NCBI GenBank assembly: GCA_047618505.1
Contig: JBLHLB010000119.1
Coordinates: 1-10,616 of the forward strand
Direction of reading: 5' to 3'
Source of the DNA: JBLHLB01 sp047618505
GTDB taxonomy: Bacteria; Planctomycetota; UBA1135; GCA-002686595
Length of the DNA stretch: 10,616 nucleotides
Every line of letters starts with the position of its first letter. Position 1 is the first letter of the stretch. A program made the position numbers and the translations under genes. Positions 5,928 to 10,616 of the stretch are shown here, in pieces. The notes under the pieces were generated by a model. It did not search any database and had not been told where the DNA came from. It worked only from the letters and a program-made list of their open reading frames with translations.

Positions 5928-7233
5928 GATCATTGCAATTGCCAAGTCGGAGTACCTCACGGCCGTCCGCAGCAAGGCCTTCTTGATCGGTCTATTCCTG
6001 ATGCCTGTCATCATGGCCGCCAGCATCGTGATCCAGAAGCTGGTGGAGTCGAAGGCTGATGTCCAGGACCGTAAGATGGCCGTCGTCGACGCCACGGGCG
6101 AACTCTTCAGCGTGCTCCAGGCCGAGAACGCGGCCCGTGAAGAAACCCTGTATGAGGGCGAAGGGAAAGATCGGACGCAGATGAATCCGCGCTTCCTACT
6201 CGAACGCGTGGTCCTCGACGCCAGCGGGGAAGAACGCGTGGACATCGCCCTTGCGGACCGTGTCCGCGACGGCGACCTCTTCGCCTTCCTGCTGATTGGT
6301 GCTGATGTTCTGGGGGAAGTCGGTGACGACCGCACCATCGCCTATCACACGCAAACACCGACCTACGGAGAATTGCCCCGTTGGGCCCAGAAAGTGCTAG
6401 ACGACTACGTCGTCTCAAGACGCTTCACCGGCGCCGGCTATGACCGCAGGGAAATCATGGAGCTGAGCAGTCCCACAAACTTCGAACGCCTGGGGCTGGC
6501 CTCTGTCGAGGCCGGTACTGGAAAGGTCGTCGAAGCCGAAAAAGAGAACAAGATCAAGAACCAGCTCGTCCCCGGCGTCGGGATGTTCCTGATGTTCATG
6601 CTGATCATGATGGCCGCGCCGCCGGCCTTGAACAACGTGCTCGAAGAGAAGATGCAGAAGATCTCCGAGGTGTTGGTCTCGGCGGTGACGCCATTCCAAC
6701 TAATCCTCGGCAAGCTCGTGGGCACGGCCAGCGTCGCCCTAACCCTCTCCGTCGTCTATCTCGGTGGCGCCACAGTTGTATTGCACCATTTCGGCTACGG
6801 TGATTTGGTTGACCCCCAGCTCTACGCCTGGTTCTTCGTATTCCTGATCCTAGCGGTCTTCATCTTCGGATCCGTCTTCACAGCTATCGGTGCCGCCTGC
6901 TCGGAGATCCGTGATGCCCAGAGCCTTATGACTCCGGCGATGTTGATGATCATGCTGCCGATGTTCCTCTTCGGCCCGGTCATGGATGCACCGGATAGCG
7001 CGTTGGCCCGCTGGGCATCCCTGTTTCCGCCGGCAACGCCTTTCCTAATGTTTCTACGCATCGGCATCCCCCCCGGTGCCGCTCTGTGGGAAATCCTTCT
7101 GGGCGTCGTGCTCTGCACCCTCTTCACACTCAGCGCAGTCTGGGCCGGGGGCAAGATCTTCCGCATCGGACTCCTTTCACAGGGCCAGGCTCCGAGCTTC
7201 CTCAAGCTGATCGGCTGGGTCCTTAGGAAATAG
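5920..7233 (+). CDS. ABC transporter permease, NatB-like (ABC-2 family)
   Basis: This is a 437-residue membrane protein that forms the pore of the exporter driven by the preceding ATPase. The GTG at 5920 is chosen because it sits six bases after AAGGAGG and begins with the amphipathic SKIIAIAKSEYLTAVRSKAF element typical of this family; the open frame extends far upstream but overlaps the ATPase gene. Membrane segments are predicted at about 21-40, 217-235, 263-288, 302-325, 337-352 and 388-412. Between the first two lies a soluble, probably extracytoplasmic, domain of about 175 residues. The conserved cytoplasmic stretch EEKMQKISEVLVSAVTPFQLILGKLVG (242-268) matches the NatB/YhaP pattern. 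It overlaps the ATPase gene by 8 bases, implying stoichiometric coupled synthesis. A small lipoprotein gene follows 30 bases downstream. The substrate is not predictable; Na+ or a small amphipathic compound is possible by analogy. Confidence 0.92.
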   Translation: MSKIIAIAKSEYLTAVRSKAFLIGLFLMPVIMAASIVIQKLVESKADVQDRKMAVVDATGELFSVLQAENAAREETLYEGEGKDRTQMNPRFLLERVVLDASGEERVDIALADRVRDGDLFAFLLIGADVLGEVGDDRTIAYHTQTPTYGELPRWAQKVLDDYVVSRRFTGAGYDRREIMELSSPTNFERLGLASVEAGTGKVVEAEKENKIKNQLVPGVGMFLMFMLIMMAAPPALNNVLEEKMQKISEVLVSAVTPFQLILGKLVGTASVALTLSVVYLGGATVVLHHFGYGDLVDPQLYAWFFVFLILAVFIFGSVFTAIGAACSEIRDAQSLMTPAMLMIMLPMFLFGPVMDAPDSALARWASLFPPATPFLMFLRIGIPPGAALWEILLGVVLCTLFTLSAVWAGGKIFRIGLLSQGQAPSFLKLIGWVLRK

Positions 7234-7263
7234 CGATCCTCCCAAATTGCCACCGGAATCCCC

Positions 7264-7656
7264 ATGCAAACCAAGCAAAGTGACAGTCACTGCCTCGCAG
7301 TCTTCGTCCTACTTCTTGGTCTCAGTGGATGCCACGGAGATGCGTCCGGGCTCTCGGATAATGGCAGCAGCAGCTATGTGCTCAGCTATAGCAATGGCCT
7401 AGCCACAGTGACAAGCAATACGCTTGTCCTGACCATGGACTCCGGGATCGGATTTACCTCCGTCACCAGTTCCAGAACCGGTCAACCTATGCGTGTAACT
7501 CAAAGCATCAATGGTTTGAGCTTCAAGCTCGAGCAAGATTCCTTGACCCTCGGCAAGCACGTCTTTGGTGGGCTCCAGGACGGGGATGTGCTACGGCTCG
7601 CCGAGGACGGGATCTTCGTCAATGGCAAGCGCCGCTGGGACATGCCGACTGAATAG
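7264..7656 (+). CDS. Small lipoprotein of unknown function
   Basis: This complete 130-residue protein has a short polar N-terminus, the hydrophobic run LAVFVLLLGL and the lipobox LSGC, with C23 as the lipidation site. It should therefore be an envelope lipoprotein of 108 residues after processing. The mature part starts with a Ser/Gly/Asp/Asn-rich linker, then alternating short strands (YVLSYSNGLATVTSNTLVLT, GLSFKLEQDSLTLG, GDVLRLAEDGIFVNGKRRW) that suggest a small all-beta fold. I do not recognise the family. The GTG/ATG-like alternatives would cut the signal peptide, so the ATG at 7264 is kept. It follows the NatB-like permease by 30 bases on the same strand with no terminator between, so it is probably the third gene of that operon and may be an accessory envelope component. 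It converges on phoU. Confidence 0.8.
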   Translation: MQTKQSDSHCLAVFVLLLGLSGCHGDASGLSDNGSSSYVLSYSNGLATVTSNTLVLTMDSGIGFTSVTSSRTGQPMRVTQSINGLSFKLEQDSLTLGKHVFGGLQDGDVLRLAEDGIFVNGKRRWDMPTE

Positions 7657-7698
7657 TTGCCAGTCATCGTGCCCCCCCGACCCGAAGGAAGACTCCCC

Positions 7699-8373
7699 TC
7701 AGGTCGATTCGCTCTCCGCGTGCCCCGGATGCCTAATGTCTTCGGCATCCACCATGTAGACAACGTCCTCGGAGATGTTGGTGCTCATGTCGGCGATACG
7801 CTCGACGCAGCGAGAGATAGAAAGCAGCGCCACCGCACGCTCCACCGAACCGGGATCGCGCTTCATGCGCTCCACAAGCAACTCGAAGTGGCGGCGGTTC
7901 TGCTCATCGACGATGTCGTCGCGCTCACACACGCTTCGGGCCAGCTCGGAGTCAAAGGTCACGAAGGCATTCAGACTGTCCCTCAGCATTGCCGCCGTCT
8001 CTCGCATCATCGATGCGATCTCAAGCGGCTCCCCCAGGGGATCCTGATGAACAAGAAAGAGGAGGCGTGCCGCGATCGACGTCGTCAGATCTCCGATGCG
8101 CTCCAGATCATTGACGATACGCATGGCCGACGTCACGAAGCGCAAATCCCTGGCCACCGGTTGGTGCAGGGCCAGGCACTTGATGATCTCGTCATCGATA
8201 TCGAGTTGCAGTTGATCGATGCGTGCTTCCACCTCCTGTAGACGCTGGGCGGGGACCTCTTCTCGGATCGTAAAAGCGGCAAGCGCCAACCCAAGGGCCT
8301 CCTCTGCCAATCCTGCCATGCCAAGAACGTGTTGCTTGATCTTGTTCAGATCGCGTGTGAGATGTTCAGTCAT
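7699..8373 (-). CDS. phoU: Phosphate signalling complex protein PhoU
   Basis: This 224-residue protein has the usual PhoU length and is almost entirely helical, as expected for two repeated three-helix bundles. Each repeat carries the metal-binding E/DxxxD-type motif: NDLERIGDLTTSIA (88-101; D89, E91, D95) and RCVERIADMSTNISEDVVYMV (188-208; E191, D195, E202). PhoU is a cytoplasmic peripheral protein that links the Pst transporter to the sensor kinase PhoR, keeping Pho genes off when phosphate is plentiful, and it moderates Pst uptake. The ATG at 8371-8373 is five bases after the pstB stop, with no strong Shine-Dalgarno, so translation probably depends on coupling. It is the last gene of the pst operon here. 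No phoB or phoR follows, because the next gene is convergent. Confidence 0.96.
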   Translation of the reverse strand: MTEHLTRDLNKIKQHVLGMAGLAEEALGLALAAFTIREEVPAQRLQEVEARIDQLQLDIDDEIIKCLALHQPVARDLRFVTSAMRIVNDLERIGDLTTSIAARLLFLVHQDPLGEPLEIASMMRETAAMLRDSLNAFVTFDSELARSVCERDDIVDEQNRRHFELLVERMKRDPGSVERAVALLSISRCVERIADMSTNISEDVVYMVDAEDIRHPGHAESEST

Positions 8374-8378
8374 TGGAA

Positions 8379-9146
8379 TTATCCGAAGCGTCCCGTGATG
8401 TAGTCTTCGGTCCGTTTCTTTTGCGGTTGAGTGAAGAGCAGAGAGGTCTCGCCGACCTCGATCAATTCCCCCTGGTACATAAAGGCGGTGCGGTCAGCAA
8501 CACGACCGGCCTGTTGCAGGTTGTGGGTCACGATCACCACTGTGTAGCGCTCGCGGAGCGAACGGATCAGTTCCTCGATGCGACCCGTAGCGATCGGATC
8601 CAGGGCTGAGCAGGGTTCATCCATCAGGAGAACATCCGGTGACATGGCCAGGGAGCGGGCGATACACAGGCGCTGCTGCTGACCACCGGATAGAGACAGC
8701 GCGGACTTGTCGAGCTTGTCCTTCGACTCCTCCCAAAGGGCCGCCTCGCGCAGGGTGCGCTCCACGAGTTCATCCAAGTCTCCCCGGTATCCGGCCATGC
8801 GCGGCGCCCAGGTGATGTTTGCGCGGATCGACTTCGGAAAGGGGTTGGGCCGTTGGAAGACCATCCCGATGCGCTGCCGCAACTCCACCGGATCGAGGTT
8901 GGGAGAGTGGATGTCCAGCCCCTCAAAGAGCACGCTGCCCTCAAGAGCGCAACTCGGGATGAAGTCGTTCATGCGGTTGAAGCAGCGCAGTAGCGTGCTC
9001 TTGCCGCAACCCGACGGTCCGATCAGCGCAAGGACCTCGCGCTCAGGGACAGCCAGGGTCACGTTCCGCACTGCGGGCGCATCCCCGTAGGAAATGGTGA
9101 CGTCCCGCGTTTCGAGGACGGTTCGTGCTTGAGTCGTTGTATTCAT
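8379..9146 (-). CDS. pstB: Phosphate import ATP-binding protein PstB
   Basis: This 255-residue ABC ATPase matches the normal PstB length and hydrolyses ATP to drive phosphate import through PstC/PstA. Motifs are Walker A GPSGCGKST (43-51), the PstB-typical LLRCFNRMND (52-61), Q98 in VFQRPNPFPKSI, the signature LSGGQQQRL (152-160), Walker B LLMDEP (173-178) with the SALDP D-loop, and H208 in VTHNLQQA. The ATG at 9144-9146 overlaps the pstA stop (ATGA) and has GGAGAAG 11 bases before it (9158-9164); a longer open frame upstream is only read-through into pstA in another frame. It sits between pstA and phoU in the standard order. Confidence 0.97.
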   Translation of the reverse strand: MNTTTQARTVLETRDVTISYGDAPAVRNVTLAVPEREVLALIGPSGCGKSTLLRCFNRMNDFIPSCALEGSVLFEGLDIHSPNLDPVELRQRIGMVFQRPNPFPKSIRANITWAPRMAGYRGDLDELVERTLREAALWEESKDKLDKSALSLSGGQQQRLCIARSLAMSPDVLLMDEPCSALDPIATGRIEELIRSLRERYTVVIVTHNLQQAGRVADRTAFMYQGELIEVGETSLLFTQPQKKRTEDYITGRFG

Positions 9147-10063
9147 TTGATGCGTGACTTCTCCGCGCGGTTCCGGAGCAGAACAACCAGGGCATTGACT
9201 CCAAGGAGAACGCTGAGGAGAACGATGATCCCCGCAGCTGCGACGGATTGGAAATCCGCCTGGGGCCGCGAGGCCCAGTTGAAAATCTGAATCGGCATGG
9301 CCGTGAAGGGATCGTTCACGCTGCTTGGGACGAAGGCGACATAGGTCAGGGCGCCCATCATGATCAAGGGTGCGGTCTCCCCCAGGGCGCGTGAGATTGA
9401 TAGAACTACGCCCGTCAGAATCCCCGGCGCAGCGGCGGGCAAAACGTGGTGCCAGGTGCATTGCCAACGCGTGGCACCCAAGCCAAAGGCCGCCTGCCTC
9501 AGGGAGTCGGGAACAGCGCGCAAAGCTTCGCGCGCTGTTATCGCCAGCACCGGCAGGACTAGCAAGGACAGGGTGCAGGCACCGGCCAGGACAGAGCGTC
9601 CAAAGGGCAATTGCACTCCTAGGAAATAGGTCGAGGTGCCAACGTCCTGGAACATGCGCACAAAGAGGATCAGGCCCAGCATTCCGTAGAGGATCGACGG
9701 CACGCCAGCCAGGTTCGCCACCAGGAGTTCGATCATGGTGTGGAAGCGGCCACGCTTGGAGTACTCCTCCAGGTAGATGGCCCCGGCGATCCCCAGGGGA
9801 ACCGTCAGCATCGTGGTCAAGCCAATCACCCAGAGGCTACCCCAGAAGGCAGCCTTGAAGCCCGCCTTCGAAGGCGTGCGCGAAGGATAGCGATCCAGGA
9901 AGTCCGCGCTGAGCCAGGGCAAGCCCTTGACCAGAACGCCCACCAGGAGAATTGCCAGGGCCACAATCCCCACCCATGTGGCTGCAACGGTCAGCCAATA
10001 GAACAGGCGGTCACGCCGGTGGCGCATGCCAAGTCGATCTGGAAAGAGTTCGTCGCGCTTCAT
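9143..10063 (-). CDS. pstA: Phosphate ABC transporter permease PstA
   Basis: This 306-residue inner-membrane protein forms, with PstC, the phosphate channel. About six membrane segments are visible (near 22-46, 72-96, 113-136, 155-177, 207-232 and 274-296). The cytoplasmic EAA loop that docks on PstB is REALRAVPDSLRQAAFGLGATRWQCTWHHVLPAAAPGI (residues 178-215), followed by SRALGETAPL, the family signature. VANLAGVPSILYGMLG (115-130) is the conserved PstA/PstC loop. The ATG at 10061-10063 overlaps the pstC stop by one base (TGATG). The charged N-terminus (MKRDELFPDRLGMRHRRDR) is longer than in many homologues but plausible as a cytoplasmic lead. Confidence 0.96.
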   Translation of the reverse strand: MKRDELFPDRLGMRHRRDRLFYWLTVAATWVGIVALAILLVGVLVKGLPWLSADFLDRYPSRTPSKAGFKAAFWGSLWVIGLTTMLTVPLGIAGAIYLEEYSKRGRFHTMIELLVANLAGVPSILYGMLGLILFVRMFQDVGTSTYFLGVQLPFGRSVLAGACTLSLLVLPVLAITAREALRAVPDSLRQAAFGLGATRWQCTWHHVLPAAAPGILTGVVLSISRALGETAPLIMMGALTYVAFVPSSVNDPFTAMPIQIFNWASRPQADFQSVAAAGIIVLLSVLLGVNALVVLLRNRAEKSRIK

Positions 10064-10616
10064 CAGGAGTAGGACTGCCGATAACGGCGCTTGATCCAGA
10101 AGGAGAAGAGGTTGATCACAAGGGTCATGACGAAGAGCGTCAGCCCCACGGCGAAGATCGAGAGGTATCCAGGCGTACCGGCCGGCGTATCCCCAAGGCT
10201 GACCTGAACGATGTAGCCGGTCATGGTTTGGATCGACTCCAGGGGATTGGCCGTCAGCTGCGGCGTAGCGCCGGCTGCCATGGTCACAATCATGGTCTCA
10301 CCAAGAGCCCGCCCAATGGCCAGGACGTAGGCCGCCAGGATTCCAGAAAGAGCGCCGGGGTAGACAACACCGAGGCTGACCTCGCGCTTCGTGGCCCCCA
10401 ATCCGTAGGCTGCCTCACGCAGGGCCCCGGGCACCGCGCGCATGGCATCATCCGAAAGGGATGCAACGGTTGGGATGATCATCACCGCGACCACAATTCC
10501 AGCGGAAAGGGCGTTGAAGACTCCCATTCCTGGAATGACGGCCCTCAAGGCCGGCGTTACAACGGCGATGGCGAAGTAGCCATAGACCACCGTGGGGATG
10601 CCGGCCAAGACTTCCA
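10063..10616 (-). CDS. pstC: Phosphate ABC transporter permease PstC, C-terminal part (5' end outside window)
   Basis: The last 183 residues of PstC are visible; the frame stays open to the right edge, so about 110-130 N-terminal residues of a normal protein of roughly 300 residues are missing. The first visible codons read EVLAGIPTVVYGYFA, the conserved loop of this permease. The EAA loop DDAMRAVPGALREAAYGLGATKREVSLGVVYPGALSGI and then GRALGETMIVTMAAG are diagnostic. The C-terminal membrane segment (LSIFAVGLTLFVMTLVINLFSFWI) is followed by the basic tail KRRYRQSYS. It precedes pstA with a one-base stop/start overlap. The periplasmic phosphate-binding gene pstS would be expected upstream, beyond the right edge. 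Confidence 0.95.
   Translation of the reverse strand, partial: EVLAGIPTVVYGYFAIAVVTPALRAVIPGMGVFNALSAGIVVAVMIIPTVASLSDDAMRAVPGALREAAYGLGATKREVSLGVVYPGALSGILAAYVLAIGRALGETMIVTMAAGATPQLTANPLESIQTMTGYIVQVSLGDTPAGTPGYLSIFAVGLTLFVMTLVINLFSFWIKRRYRQSYS

Noticed and set aside
7657..8241. 194-codon + strand frame beginning right after the lipoprotein stop
   Set aside because: It lies almost wholly antisense to phoU, whose product is unmistakable; its protein is His/Arg/Leu-rich without recognisable motifs and it has only a TTG start.
9147..9467. Upstream extension of the pstB reading frame
   Set aside because: It overlaps pstA in another phase and encodes low-complexity Arg/Gly/Ser-rich sequence; pstB homologues begin near the ATG at 9146, which also has a ribosome binding site.

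Overview
The window is GC-rich (roughly 60% by eye) and densely coding. It looks like a chromosomal stretch from a Gram-negative bacterium: two secreted proteins carry lipoprotein-type signal peptides, the start codons are a mix of ATG and GTG, and a standard Pst/PhoU phosphate-uptake operon is present. The mix of sulfotransferases, small outer-envelope lipoproteins and a VOC/zinc-ribbon fusion would fit a planctomycete-like or other environmental lineage, but nothing here fixes the taxon. I see no mobile element, CRISPR array, tRNA or rRNA.

Left part (1-3272). The window opens inside the last 58 codons of a sulfotransferase-type gene on the + strand (1-177). It converges on a complete small sulfotransferase on the - strand (239-1006). 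A 778-base stretch follows (1007-1784) in which I recognise no gene. Then comes a complete group II pyridoxal-phosphate decarboxylase homologue on the + strand (1785-3272).

Middle part (3273-7656). Two perfect GC-rich hairpins lie between the convergent ends of the decarboxylase and a - strand pair. That pair is a VOC (glyoxalase-fold) protein with a fused zinc ribbon (3937-4620), followed by a small probable lipoprotein (3405-3920) whose ribosome binding site overlaps the stop codon of the VOC gene. A roughly 350-base divergent intergenic region separates this pair from a + strand ABC exporter of the NatA/NatB type (ATPase 4974-5927, permease 5920-7233). The two exporter genes overlap by 8 bases, and the permease has a near-perfect Shine-Dalgarno inside the end of the ATPase gene. 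A small lipoprotein of unknown function (7264-7656) follows on the same strand.

Right part (7699-10616). On the - strand is the phosphate operon in the order pstC (cut by the window edge) - pstA - pstB - phoU, with stop/start overlaps (TGATG, ATGA) and a 5-base gap that imply one tightly coupled transcript. PstC and PstA form the membrane channel, PstB supplies ATP hydrolysis, and PhoU reports transport status to the PhoR/PhoB-type signalling pathway. The periplasmic phosphate-binding protein PstS and any Pho-regulated promoter would lie beyond the right edge.

Most of the window is ordinary housekeeping and accessory content, and I found no convincing new biological system. The items most worth a second look are the VOC/zinc-ribbon fusion and its coupled lipoprotein, the decarboxylase of unknown substrate, and the unexplained 778-base gap with short tandem duplications nearby.
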